Shown: in pieces, positions 24,441-33,035 of the stretch | How the letters are laid out: every line of letters starts with the position of its first letter | Position numbering within the stretch: the stretch's first letter is position 1 | Source: Alphaproteobacteria bacterium | Lineage (GTDB): Bacteria > Pseudomonadota > Alphaproteobacteria > Rhizobiales > Beijerinckiaceae | Assembly: GCA_016869555.1 (NCBI GenBank) | Contig: VGDY01000020.1 | Span: 1 to 33,035 of the forward strand | Length of the DNA: 33,035 nucleotides | Direction of reading: 5' to 3' | Notes under the pieces: model-generated | What the model saw: only the letters and a program-made list of their open reading frames with translations | Told to the model about the DNA's origin: nothing | Database searches by the model: none | Program-made: the position numbers and the translations under genes

Positions 24441-24446
24441 AGCATG

Positions 24447-24474
24447 TAGATACGCGCTTTTGCCGCTGTGACAA
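24447..24474 (-). promoter_or_regulatory. Possible promoter for the decarboxylase leader
   Basis: On the minus strand, TTGTCA (24474-24469) and TATCTA (24452-24447) are 16 bases apart. This would place the transcript start near 24440 and give a leader of about 465 bases. The -10 match is weak. Confidence 0.35.
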
Positions 24475-24633
24475 GCAGTTTTTGCGGCGCGAGACTATTT
24501 TTTCGGCGAGGCTGGCAAAGTTGTCGCGTCGCGACGCCTTCGGGCCCGCTTCTTGCGCAGCCGAAGCGATAGAGCTAGAGCAGCAAGCAGGCAGTCCGTA
24601 TAGACAACGGAAAATCCTGGTTCGGATGCGGGA
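24475..24633. other. Divergent intergenic region before the glucan gene
   Basis: About 160 bp between the putative decarboxylase promoter and the OpgG/OpgD-type gene. It should contain the latter's promoter, but no convincing pair of hexamers was found. No gene or repeat seen. Confidence 0.4.
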
Positions 24634-26202
24634 ATGAGGCGATTAACGCGGCGCCAATTCGCGGGCGCGCTCACTGCAGTCGGCGCGCAGTTTGCGCTCA
24701 AGAGCCCAGCGCAGGCCGCCAATGTCGTTGCCACGCCGCGGTTCGACTTCGAAAACGTGGTGCAACGGGCGCGCGATCTCGCGCTTGCGCCGTTCGACGA
24801 AGCCGCGCCTTCGCGCCTGCCGGACCCGTTTGACGCGCTGGACTTTGACACTTGGCGAGAGATTCGCTTCCGGCGCGATCATGACGTCTTCGCCGGCGCC
24901 GACGGCGGCTTCCGGCTGGAGACCTTCCATCTGGGCTTCCTTTATCGTCGCCCGGTGACGGTGAACACGATTCGCGACGGCATCGCGACGCCTATTCCCT
25001 ACGCGCCGGCGCTCTTCGACTATGGCCGCCTCAAGATCGAAAGGGCGCCTCCCGTGAACACCGGCTTCGCCGGCTTCCGCTTGCATTTTCCGGTCAACGA
25101 CCCGCATGTCCATGACGAGGTGATTTCCTTCCTCGGCGCGAGCTATTTTCGCTTTCTCGGCCGCGACCAGAATTATGGCCTGTCCGCGCGGGCGCTTTGC
25201 GTCGACGCCGGCGCCGATCGCGAGAGCTTTCCGTTTTTCCGCGAATTCTGGATCGAAACGCCGGAGAAGGGCGGCAATCACGCGACGCTCTATGCGCTTC
25301 TCGACGGCGAGGCGACGACAGGCGCCTTCAAATTCGATCTTTTCGCTGCGCAGGACAGCACGCTCGAAATCCAGGCGACGCTGTTCCCGCGCCGGACGGG
25401 CGCCAAACTCGGCTTAGCGCCGCTCACGTCGATGTATCTGACCGGTGAAAACGACCGGAGGATGCGCGACGGTTTTCGTACCGAGTTGCATGATTCCGAC
25501 GGGCTCCTGATTCACACCGGCGCAGATGAATGGATTTGGCGTCCGCTTGGCAATCCGCCCCGCGAACGGATTTCATCATTTCTCGACGCCAACAATCGCG
25601 GCTTCGGCCTGCTGCAGCGCGACAGAACCTTCGAATCTTATCAAGACCTCGACCTCGCCTATGAAAACCGCCCCAGCTATTTCGTCGAACCTCTCGGCGA
25701 CTGGGGCGAAGGCCGCGTGGAGCTGATTGAACTGCCGACGCGCGACGAAACCAACGACAATATTGTCGCAAGCTGGATCCCGGCGAAACCGCCGCAGCCC
25801 GGCGCGCCCTTAGTTTACGCCTATCGAATCACCGCGGGTCTCGATATGCCGCGGCTCGCGCCCAATGGCGTCGTCGTCAACACTTTTGAGGCGCCGGCGC
25901 GAGCGCTCGGCTCGACCGAACCCAATGACCCCGAGTCGCATCGGTTCCTCGTCGATTTCGCCGGCGGCGACCTCGCCTACTACCTCGCCGATCCCAGTCA
26001 GGTCGAGGCGGTGGCGACGACCAACACCGGGCGCATGCTGCGCGCGAGCGTCGCCGCAAACCCGCATATCGGCGGACTGCGCGCGCTGTTCGACGTGTCG
26101 GTGAAGCCCGGCCAGACCGCCGATCTTCGCCTGTTTCTGCGGGTGCACGGGCGCACGCTGACGGAGACCTGGACCTATCCCTGGACATCCCCGGCGGCCT
26201 AA
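24634..26202 (+). CDS. Periplasmic glucan biosynthesis protein, OpgG/OpgD family
   Basis: A 522-residue exported protein for osmoregulated periplasmic glucans. The N terminus TRRQFAGALTAVGAQFAL is a twin-arginine signal, with probable cleavage after AQA near residue 29. Mature sequence matches the MdoG pattern: FDFENVVQRARDLA, YRDPV-like LGFLYRRPVTV, ASYFRFLGRDQNYGLSARAL (about 170-190), FFREFWIETP and LTSMYLTGEND. The Tat signal favours OpgD over OpgG, since OpgG usually uses Sec; the rest does not decide. It is convergent with the creatininase-family gene, 3 bp apart. Confidence 0.88.
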   Translation: MRRLTRRQFAGALTAVGAQFALKSPAQAANVVATPRFDFENVVQRARDLALAPFDEAAPSRLPDPFDALDFDTWREIRFRRDHDVFAGADGGFRLETFHLGFLYRRPVTVNTIRDGIATPIPYAPALFDYGRLKIERAPPVNTGFAGFRLHFPVNDPHVHDEVISFLGASYFRFLGRDQNYGLSARALCVDAGADRESFPFFREFWIETPEKGGNHATLYALLDGEATTGAFKFDLFAAQDSTLEIQATLFPRRTGAKLGLAPLTSMYLTGENDRRMRDGFRTELHDSDGLLIHTGADEWIWRPLGNPPRERISSFLDANNRGFGLLQRDRTFESYQDLDLAYENRPSYFVEPLGDWGEGRVELIELPTRDETNDNIVASWIPAKPPQPGAPLVYAYRITAGLDMPRLAPNGVVVNTFEAPARALGSTEPNDPESHRFLVDFAGGDLAYYLADPSQVEAVATTNTGRMLRASVAANPHIGGLRALFDVSVKPGQTADLRLFLRVHGRTLTETWTYPWTSPAA

Positions 26203-26205
26203 TTC

Positions 26206-27021
26206 TCAATCATCCAGGCTCTTGAGCCGCGTAAGGTCGAACGCCTCAATGTCGCGCAGCAGTTCGATGAAGGCCGTCGCCCAGTAATCCGCCACCGCTT
26301 CGCCCTTCTCGGCGCTCGCTTTCGAGGCGTCGCCCATCGCGCCGGCGGGCGAAAGGTCCTGCGCCATCCAGCCAAAGCCGGCGGGGCGATCGGCGCGCAG
26401 CCAGGCGAAATCGCGCTCGAAGTCGAGCGTCGCAGGCGGAAAGTTCTTTGCCCGCGCCATATCAACGAGCTCCGGCCGAAAAGCGAGCATCAGCGACGTC
26501 TCGATCTCGCCGCCGTGGATGCCGTGGCGCAGCTCCAACTCCGAGAACAGCCCGTCGGGGTAGCCAAAGCGCGCCCAGGAGGCGACGACCGCCAGCGCCC
26601 CGAAACGGGCGCGCAGCTCCAACGCCGTCTGCGAGACGAGCGCCGAATTGCCGCCATGCGAATTGAGCAGCGCCAGCTTCGTCACGCCCGCGCGCAGGAC
26701 GCCTTCCGCGATCTCAGAGAGGAGGCGCGACGCCGTCTCGCTGGTCAGAGTCAGCGTGCCGGGAAAGTCGCGGTGCTCGGTTGAAACGCCGACGCATTGC
26801 ACGGGCAGAAAAACGGCTTCGAGATCGTCCGGCAGGCGCGCCGCGACGCGCTCGATGCAGCCTTCCATGATCATGGCGTCGACGCCGAGCGGCAGATGGG
26901 GGCCGTGCTGCTCCACCGCCGCGATCGGTAAAACGGCGATGACGCGCGACATGTCATGCGCGCGCATGTCCCGCAGCGAGAGTTGTGTCCAGAAGCGCGA
27001 CGGCAGCATGTCGGCGAGCAT
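26206..27021 (-). CDS. Creatininase-family amidohydrolase
   Basis: A 271-residue metal-dependent hydrolase. The family signature is IAVLPIAAVEQHGPHLPLGVDAMI (about residues 28-51), with metal ligands E37, H39 and D48. ALLNSHGGNSALV (about 117-129) and GIHGGEIETSLML (about 165-177) supply further ligands. Members act as creatininase or FAPy/formamide deformylases, or MftE-like peptidases; which one applies cannot be told. It follows the flavoprotein gene by 45 bp in the same direction and may be its operon partner. A second ATG four codons in is possible. Confidence 0.88.
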   Translation of the reverse strand: MLADMLPSRFWTQLSLRDMRAHDMSRVIAVLPIAAVEQHGPHLPLGVDAMIMEGCIERVAARLPDDLEAVFLPVQCVGVSTEHRDFPGTLTLTSETASRLLSEIAEGVLRAGVTKLALLNSHGGNSALVSQTALELRARFGALAVVASWARFGYPDGLFSELELRHGIHGGEIETSLMLAFRPELVDMARAKNFPPATLDFERDFAWLRADRPAGFGWMAQDLSPAGAMGDASKASAEKGEAVADYWATAFIELLRDIEAFDLTRLKSLDD

Positions 27022-27066
27022 ATGCGCCTCGGGCTTAAAGGGAAATGCGTAGCCGGCGCGGTCCGA

Positions 27067-28389
27067 TCATGCGCCGTATTTGTTCGACTCTTCCGGCGAA
27101 CGCCCGTCTGACTCCTGTCGCGGCGGCGCGGCGGTCTGATCCTGCATGGGCGGCGCGAGGGGCTGATCGGGCGAAAGTCCGAGATAACGGGCCGCGCCCC
27201 GCCCGGCGGCCAGTCCGGTGGCGAAGGCCGCCTGCAAAAGATAGCCGCCGGTCGGCGCGTCATAGTCGAGCATCTCGCCGGCGACGAAAACGCCGGGCAG
27301 CTTCTTGAGCATCAGATCGTCGTCGAGTTCGTCGAAGGAAACGCCGCCGGCGGTCGAAATGGCGCGCTCAAGACCGGCGACCCCGGTGACGGTCAGCGGC
27401 GCGTTTTTGATGAGTGCGGCCAGCGTTTCGGCGTCGCGCGGCAACCCGCCGGCGCGCGACTCGCGGATGAGGCCGATCTCGACTTTCGAGAACCCCGCTT
27501 TGCGCAGAAAATTCGCATGCGACTGTTTGGGCGGACGGCGCGAGAGTTTGCGCGTCAGACAGTCAAGCGTCGTATCGGGACGCAGATCGATCGACAGCGT
27601 CGTCTCGCCATGTTTTTGCGTCGCGGCGCGCAATTGCGAGGAGAGCGCGTAAACCGGCCCGCCCTCGAGTCCGCTGCGCGTCACCACGACGTCGCCGCGC
27701 GCGACGGACGCGCCATGGCGCAGCAAAACCGTCTTGATCGGCTGGCCCTCGAAATCACTGCGAAAGATCGCGCTCCAGTCGATCAAAGCGCCGCTGTTGG
27801 CGGCGGCGAGCGGCGTGACCCGCACGCCTTGCGCGCCGAGCCGAGCCGCCCAAGCGCCGTCGGAGCCGAGCCGCGGCCATGAGGCGCCGCCGAGCGCCAG
27901 CACCAGCGCGTCGAATTTGCGGGTGAATTCCCCCTCGGGACCGATGAGACGCAGAGCCCCGGATTCGGCAAAGCCCGCGAAATCGTGCTTTGTCGCAATG
28001 GCGACTCCGAATCGCGCCAGCCGCGCGAGCCAGGCGCGCAACAGCGGCGACGCCTTGAAGCTCGCCGGAAATACCCGGCCGCTCGAGCCGACGAAAGTGG
28101 TTTCGCCAAGCTCGGCGCAGAAGTCGCGCAGCGCCTGCGGCGGCCAGGCGCGGACGAAGGGCGCGAGCCGCGCGGCGGCGGCGCCGTAGCGCAAGATGAA
28201 GCGGTCCAGGCTTTCGCTGTGGGTGATGTTGAGGCCGCCCCGCCCCGCCATCAGAAATTTGCGCGCCGGGCTCGCTTTGTGCTCATAGATGACGACACGC
28301 GCTCCGGCGCGCGCAAGAGCGTCGGCGGCGAAAAGACCGGCGGGGCCCGCGCCGATGACGGCGCAGAACGGAGCCTCGGCGTCGCTAAT
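27067..28389 (-). CDS. HI0933-like NAD(P)/FAD-dependent oxidoreductase, possible AUU start
   Basis: Flavoprotein of the HI0933/YhiN group. The first in-frame ATG, GTG or TTG is at 28251, but the FAD-binding motif AVIGAGPAGLFAADALARAG is encoded upstream of it in the same open frame. Translation from an ATT at 28389, seven bases after GGGGAGG, gives 440 residues with the motif intact. MAGRGGLNITHSE, the family signature, then falls at about residue 47. The C terminus has FVAGEMLDYDAPTGGYLLQAA, the second FAD contact. Reaction unknown. Divergent from the pseudouridine synthase gene, about 130 bp apart. Confidence 0.8.
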   Translation of the reverse strand: MSDAEAPFCAVIGAGPAGLFAADALARAGARVVIYEHKASPARKFLMAGRGGLNITHSESLDRFILRYGAAAARLAPFVRAWPPQALRDFCAELGETTFVGSSGRVFPASFKASPLLRAWLARLARFGVAIATKHDFAGFAESGALRLIGPEGEFTRKFDALVLALGGASWPRLGSDGAWAARLGAQGVRVTPLAAANSGALIDWSAIFRSDFEGQPIKTVLLRHGASVARGDVVVTRSGLEGGPVYALSSQLRAATQKHGETTLSIDLRPDTTLDCLTRKLSRRPPKQSHANFLRKAGFSKVEIGLIRESRAGGLPRDAETLAALIKNAPLTVTGVAGLERAISTAGGVSFDELDDDLMLKKLPGVFVAGEMLDYDAPTGGYLLQAAFATGLAAGRGAARYLGLSPDQPLAPPMQDQTAAPPRQESDGRSPEESNKYGA

Positions 28390-28519
28390 GGAATGGCCTC
28401 CCCTGGGCGGCGGCGTTCGATGCGCAGTTTGGCGAAGGTTCGCGCCTTCGCTCGCGCCGCGCCTGCGTTTGCGCAGCCCTCATATCATGCGCGCGCCGGC
28501 GCGAGGAAAAAAAGCTCCA

Positions 28520-29566
28520 ATGACGTTCAAGGCTCCGCCTCAAATTGACGCATGCGCCGCGCGCTTCGAATTTCTCGTTGCGCCGCAACATGCCGGCGCC
28601 CGGCTCGACCGCTTTCTCGCGGAGCAGCCGGACATCGTCGCCGCGCATCTCTCGCGCAGCCGCGTCAAAGCGCTGATCGAAGACGGACGCGCTTCGATCG
28701 GCGGCGAGACGGCGCGCGATCCGGCGAAGAAGCTCGGCGCTGGAGATGCGGTCGTGCTCGATGTTCCCCCGCCGGCGCCGGCCGAACCGAAGGGCGAGGA
28801 TATCGCGCTCGACGTCGTCTATGAGGACGAACATCTCCTCGTCATCGACAAGCCGGCGGGCCTCGTCGTGCATCCGGCAAGCGCGCATGAGAGCGGCACG
28901 CTGGTGAATGCGCTGATCGCCCATTGCGGCGACAGTCTTTCCGGCGTCGGCGGGGTGAAGAAGCCCGGCATTGTGCATCGCATCGACAAGGATACGAGCG
29001 GGCTGCTGGTCGTCGCCAAGACCGACGCCGCCCATCACGGCCTCTCCCGCCTCTTCGCCGATCATGGCCGCACGCTGCATTTGACGCGCGAATATCTGGC
29101 CTTCGTCTGGGGCGTTCCGGACCGCGCCCATGGAACGATTCAAGCGCCGCTCGGCCGGCACTCGACGCAGCGCGAGAAAATGGCGGTGGTCTCGGAAGCG
29201 CGCGGCCGCGAGGCGATCACCCATTGGGAGAAGGTCGAGGATTACGGCGTCGCCTCGCTCCTGCGCTGCCAATTGGAGACCGGCCGCACCCATCAGATCC
29301 GCGTCCATATGGCCCATATCGGCCATCCCCTGATCGGCGACAGAACTTACGGCGCGGGCTTCAAGACCAAGGTCGCCAAGCTTTCGGAACATGCGCGAGA
29401 AGTTGTGGAGAACTTGCGTCGTCAGGCGCTGCATGCGGCGACGCTCGGCTTCGAACATCCGATCACCGGCGAAGAAATGCTGTTCGAAAGCGAGCTGCCG
29501 ACGGATTTGGCGGGGTTGCGGGCGGCGCTGGCGGAGGTTGAGGGCGCCAAACCCCGGCGCGACTGA
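28520..29566 (+). CDS. RluD-type 23S rRNA pseudouridine synthase
   Basis: A 348-residue RluA/RluD-family enzyme. An S4 RNA-binding domain lies at about residues 25-85 (ARLDRFLAEQ, LSRSRVKALIEDGRASI). The catalytic domain follows, with VIDKPAGLVVHPA (108-120), the active Asp156 in HRIDKDTSGLLVV, and LETGRTHQIRVHMAHIGHPL near 255. The S4 domain and spacing favour RluD (helix 69 of 23S rRNA) over RluC, not proven. The start at 28520 is chosen because the N terminus fits the family; the upstream open frame is antisense to the flavoprotein gene. Confidence 0.92.
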   Translation: MTFKAPPQIDACAARFEFLVAPQHAGARLDRFLAEQPDIVAAHLSRSRVKALIEDGRASIGGETARDPAKKLGAGDAVVLDVPPPAPAEPKGEDIALDVVYEDEHLLVIDKPAGLVVHPASAHESGTLVNALIAHCGDSLSGVGGVKKPGIVHRIDKDTSGLLVVAKTDAAHHGLSRLFADHGRTLHLTREYLAFVWGVPDRAHGTIQAPLGRHSTQREKMAVVSEARGREAITHWEKVEDYGVASLLRCQLETGRTHQIRVHMAHIGHPLIGDRTYGAGFKTKVAKLSEHAREVVENLRRQALHAATLGFEHPITGEEMLFESELPTDLAGLRAALAEVEGAKPRRD

Positions 29567-29625
29567 AACGCCGGCTTGGCGACCTTGCCGGCGCAACAAG
29601 CGACGCGCCTCCTGTCCGCGTTATG

Positions 29626-29719
29626 CCCGGCCTTGCGCCGGGGGCCTACGCAGCGCCGCTCCGCCGATCTCGCAGCGTTGCGCCGCCTCTCGACATGGAT
29701 GGCCGGGACAAGCCCGGCC
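29626..29719. repeat. Intergenic hairpin repeats (GCCGGG type)
   Basis: The gap after the pseudouridine synthase gene carries a CCCGGC-CTTGC-GCCGGG hairpin near 29629-29643 and GGCCGGG-ACAAG-CCCGGCC (29701-29719). Both are of a common dispersed proteobacterial repeat type. Coding potential here is not believed. Confidence 0.65.
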
Positions 29720-29838
29720 ACGGACGGCTGGGATGTCGCCTCGGCGCCCGCTTCATGCCATTAGAAGCGGGGCGATGCTTGCTCGCGGGCGCCGCCGCCA
29801 TTACCATCCCTCAAGGTTTAAAGTTTGGAGTTATCCGC

Positions 29839-30843
29839 TTGCGCGCATTCGCTCTTCGCATTCTGCTCTGCTCGTCCCTGCTGCTTCTCGCGCCTGGCGC
29901 CGACGCCGAGACGCCCGCGTCCGGAAGCTTCGTCGTCCGTCAGAATTGTCCCGCGCTTCAGTCGATCAGAAGCGGCGCCAATCCTGGCAATGTCGTCGTC
30001 GAGCCGGGTCAGCACTACAGCATCTTCGCCAAGAACAAGCCGAATGCGACGCATTATCTGATCGACGTGCCGGACGCCAATCCAGGACGCCGATGGGTCG
30101 CGGTCGGATGCGGCGAGGCGACGCTTGACGAAGGCGGGCAGGATCCGACCGATCCTGGCGGACAGCAGGGGAAGGACGGCGGGCAGGCGGCGCAAAAGCC
30201 CGACTACATCCTCGCCGTCAGTTGGCAGCCGGCGTTTTGCGAAGGCAAGCCCGACAAGACGGAATGCGAGACCCAGCGCCCCGACCGTTTCGACGCGACG
30301 CATTTCACGCTGCATGGGCTCTGGCCCAAGAAACAATATTGCAAGGTCGATCGCCACATTATCGCGGCCGACAAGGACGACAGATGGAACGCCCTGCCCG
30401 AGCCTGAACTCACCGACGCGACAAGGAACGCGCTGACGGAAGTCATGCCGGGAACGATGTCGCTGCTCGAACGGCACGAGTGGATCAAACATGGCACATG
30501 TTTTCCGGGCGGCGTCGCGGACGACTATTTCTCGCGCTCGCTGGCGCTGGTGTCGCAGCTCAACGCCTCCAAGGTTCAGGAGCTTTTTTCGTCGCATATC
30601 GGCGAGGAGATCACGCGCGACCAGCTCAAGGCCGCCTTCAACGCGACATTCGGCGACGGCGCCGCCGACCGGGTGCGCGTCGCCTGCAAGAAAGACGGCG
30701 ACCGGAACCTGATTGTCGAAATGACCATCGGATTGAACGGCGAGATCAAAGCCGACAGCAAACTCGCCGACCTCATCGCCGCCGCGCCGGCGACGGACCC
30801 CGGCTGTCCGAGCGGAATCGTCGATCGGGTGGGCGCGCAGTAG
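29839..30843 (+). CDS. Exported ribonuclease T2 family protein
   Basis: Secreted endoribonuclease of the T2 family, 334 residues from the TTG start. It opens with a signal peptide (MRAFALRILLCSSLLLLAPGADA). An N-terminal domain of about 75 residues with a Cys-containing SH3-like look follows, then a Gly/Asp/Gln linker. The T2 catalytic core has both active-site motifs: FTLHGLWP and HEWIKHGTC, each with its His. The TTG has TTGGAG nine bases upstream, and starting there gives a clean signal peptide. A longer ATG frame (29755) begins close to the repeat and is less likely. Confidence 0.85.
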   Translation: MRAFALRILLCSSLLLLAPGADAETPASGSFVVRQNCPALQSIRSGANPGNVVVEPGQHYSIFAKNKPNATHYLIDVPDANPGRRWVAVGCGEATLDEGGQDPTDPGGQQGKDGGQAAQKPDYILAVSWQPAFCEGKPDKTECETQRPDRFDATHFTLHGLWPKKQYCKVDRHIIAADKDDRWNALPEPELTDATRNALTEVMPGTMSLLERHEWIKHGTCFPGGVADDYFSRSLALVSQLNASKVQELFSSHIGEEITRDQLKAAFNATFGDGAADRVRVACKKDGDRNLIVEMTIGLNGEIKADSKLADLIAAAPATDPGCPSGIVDRVGAQ

Positions 30844-30939
30844 GAGACGCCCACCGCGCCCTCGCCGGGACGCGCGGCATCTGCTCGGAAATGGAGATAA
30901 TCTTTCCCCTGGATTCCCAAGATCGGGTAGATTTCCGCC

Positions 30940-32925
30940 ATGTCGGCAGTCATTGAGGGCGAAAACGCGCCCATCGAAAATTTCATTAGTAAATGGCTGG
31001 GACAGGAAGGCGGCCAGGAACGGGCGAATTACGCCTTGTTTCTTACCGAGTTTTGCGACGCCCTCGATCTGCGGCATCCTGATGGCGCCTCCGCCCAACA
31101 CGAGACCAATGATTACGTGTTCGAGCGCGTAGTGCGGGAGACTGGGCGCGACGGCGCCGTCTCCAATCGCCGCATCGATCTCTACAAGCGCAATTGCTTC
31201 GTTCTCGAAGCCAAGCAGTCGCGCCTTAAGGGCGGCGAAAAGGAAGTGCGCGGCCAGTCAGACCTCTTCGTCACTGAGACCGCCCCGCGCGGACGCCGGG
31301 GCGCCGAGCGGACGTGGGACGTACTGATGCTCAACGCACGTCGGCAGGCGGAGGACTACGTCCGACTGCTCCCCGCTGGCCACGAGCCGCCGCCTTTCGT
31401 CCTCGTCTGCGATGTCGGCCATTGCTTCGAGGTCTACGCCAATTTCCGCCGCGACGGAAAAGCCTTCGACCAGTTTCCCGACCGTCAGTCCTTCCGCATC
31501 TTTCTAGAAGACCTTCGTCGTCCAGAGGTTCGCGAACTTCTCAAAACCATCTGGACCGATCCTGTCTCCCTCGATCCTGCTCGCAAATCCGCGCGTGTCA
31601 CGCGCGCCATTGCGGAGCGGCTTGCGGCGGTCTCCAAGGCACTGGAACGAGACAAACATGCGCCAGAGGACGTCGCCATGTTCCTCATGCGCTGCCTCTT
31701 CACAATGTTCGCTGAGGACGTGGGGCTGCTGCCGGAAGAATCCTTCACGGAAGTTCTAGCGCGTTGCGAGAAGGAACCGGACACTTTTCGTCACGATGTC
31801 GGCCAGCTTTGGGAGGCGATGAATTCCGGCGGCTATGCCCACGCTCTTCGCAGAAGCGTCGCGAAATTCAACGGCGAGTTTTTCCTCAAGCGCGGCGTGC
31901 TGCCGCTCGGGCGCGAGGAAATCGGCGAATTGCGCCGCGCCGCCGAATATGACTGGCGCGATGTCGACCCGTCCATTTTCGGCACGCTGCTCGAACAGGC
32001 GCTCGATCCCAAAGAGCGCAAGCGCCTCGGCGCGCATTTCACGCCGCGCGCCTATGTCGAGCGGCTCGTCGTCGCGACGGTGATCGAGCCGCTGCGCACA
32101 GAATGGGGACAAATGCTCGCCACGATCGAGCGCAAGAAATCTGAGATTGCCGTTCTCGGACCCATCGATCCGAAGCGCACGACTCTTCTCATGGAAGCGC
32201 GCGAGCTCGCAATACGCTTTCACGCCCAATTAAGTGCGACGCGCATTCTTGATCCCGCCTGCGGCACAGGCAACTTTCTTTACGTCGCTCTAGAGCTAAT
32301 GAAGCGCTTAGAGGGCGAGGTCATCGATATCGTCGAGACATTAGGTGGTCAGGAGGAGCCGGTTTGGCTCGACCGCCAAAACGTTGACCCGCATCAGTTC
32401 CTCGGTTTGGAAATCAATCCGCGCGCAGCGGCCATCGCGGAACTCGTGCTGTGGATCGGCTTTCTTCAGTGGCACTTCCGCACGCGCGGCGACAAGCCGC
32501 CAGAACCAATTTTGCATGCTTTCAAGAATATCGTCGTCAAGGATGCAGTGCTGGAAGCCGACAAGGCGTTGAAGCGCGACGAGCACGGCAAGCCGGTGAC
32601 GGGCCGCGACGCCGAGGGCAATCTTGTTGAGGTCTATGATTACAACAATCCGCGCCGGCCGGTCTGGCCGGATGCGGAGTTCATCGTTGGCAATCCGCCG
32701 TTCGTCTCAAACAGGGAAATGCGAGAGTTATTGGGGGATACGTACGTCGACTGTCTTAAGCGGGTTTATCCTGAATTCAATCAAGCAGCTGATTTCGTAC
32801 TCTTCTTTTGGATCAACTCAGCGCGCAACCCAGGTGTGCGTCGAGTTGGGCTCGTTTCAACATCTCGACTAAGGATGAAGCAGAACAACACCGTATTCAG
32901 GGGAGCAAGGGGATGTCCCGCTTGA
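30940..32925 (+). pseudogene. Truncated MmeI-like DNA methyltransferase (IS-disrupted)
   Basis: N-terminal 640-odd residues of a large class I adenine methyltransferase of the type IIG/MmeI-like kind. The SAM motif is DPACGTGNF at residues 438-446 and the catalytic motif NPPF at 585-588. The N-terminal part holds a conserved RxxID...CFVLEAKQS region (about 72-88) that may be a nuclease-like domain. After VGLVSTSRLRMKQNN the family-like sequence stops, and a TGA at 32923-32925 closes the frame inside sequence that looks like an insertion element. Related proteins are about 900-1100 residues, so the target-recognition part is missing. Likely inactive, unless the rest lies beyond the element and is rejoined. 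Confidence 0.75.
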
Positions 32926-32962
32926 TGTTGAAAAGCGGAAATCGGCGTTGCTGGCCTGAATG

Positions 32963-33035
32963 CTATGCGGCTTTCGCGGTTTGAGCAAGATGCTCGTTCG
33001 ATGGGACGGCGTTCGCCATGCGCTTTGCGAGCGCC
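32963..33035 (-). mobile_element. C-terminal fragment of a transposase, family unclear
   Basis: On the minus strand a frame runs in from the window edge and ends at a TAG at 32965-32963. The 23 visible residues read ALAKRMANAVPSNEHLAQTA plus a short tail, in the style of transposase C termini. The 50-60 bases between its stop and the methyltransferase sequence would be the element's end, with GGGGATGTCCC near 32909-32919. Family cannot be assigned. Confidence 0.45.

Noticed and set aside
24076-24474. 132-codon minus frame before the decarboxylase
   Set aside because: Cys/Arg-rich random-looking product; stem-loops and position point to an untranslated leader.
29623-29838. Long N-terminal extension of the RNase T2 protein
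   Set aside because: It is encoded across an intergenic repeat and would bury the signal peptide.
1-33035. CRISPR arrays, tRNA or rRNA genes
   Set aside because: No regularly spaced repeats and no recognisable tRNA or rRNA core sequences were seen.

Overview
The window is about 33 kb of GC-rich alphaproteobacterial chromosome. Gene content and codon use fit a Rhizobiales-type genome, possibly a methanotroph or relative of the Methylocystis/Beijerinckia group; that placement is an inference from style and not from a marker gene. The left half is dominated by a hopanoid (bacterial sterol-like lipid) gene cluster: hpnB, hpnC, hpnD, hpnE, then shc (hpnF) and hpnG, with hpnH facing hpnG. HpnD, HpnC and HpnE turn farnesyl diphosphate into squalene, Shc cyclises it to hopene, HpnH adds adenosyl, and HpnG removes adenine on the way to ribosylhopane and extended hopanoids. 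Three unrelated or unassigned genes interrupt the cluster: a VOC-fold protein, a repeat-containing helical protein on the minus strand, and an orphan XRE regulator placed 24 bp before shc. The cluster is preceded by the tail of an IS5-type transposase.

From about 10.4 to 17 kb the content is accessory: a low-GC small membrane protein, a hicAB toxin-antitoxin pair with two matching operators, and then four genes in alternating orientation. These are a large membrane coiled-coil protein, a protein resembling the N-terminal part of GTPase-associated protein 1 (GAP1), a DPPY DNA methyltransferase with an N-terminal winged helix, and a P-loop GTPase resembling the DO-GTPase group. This set is the best candidate for a poorly described system in the window.

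From 17 to 31 kb mostly housekeeping genes follow: prmA, an Xaa-Pro aminopeptidase, a PAP2 phosphatase, a GNAT acetyltransferase, an ornithine/lysine-type decarboxylase with a long structured leader, an OpgG/OpgD periplasmic glucan protein, a creatininase-family hydrolase, an HI0933-type flavoprotein that seems to need a non-canonical start, an RluD-type pseudouridine synthase and an exported RNase T2. A HEPN (AbiU2-like) gene of lower GC is fused by an ATGA overlap to the aminopeptidase gene. Palindromic REP-like elements lie in several gaps.

The right end holds an MmeI-like DNA methyltransferase gene that loses its 3' part at what appears to be an insertion sequence, whose transposase tail runs off the window. 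Both window edges are therefore insertion-sequence junctions.
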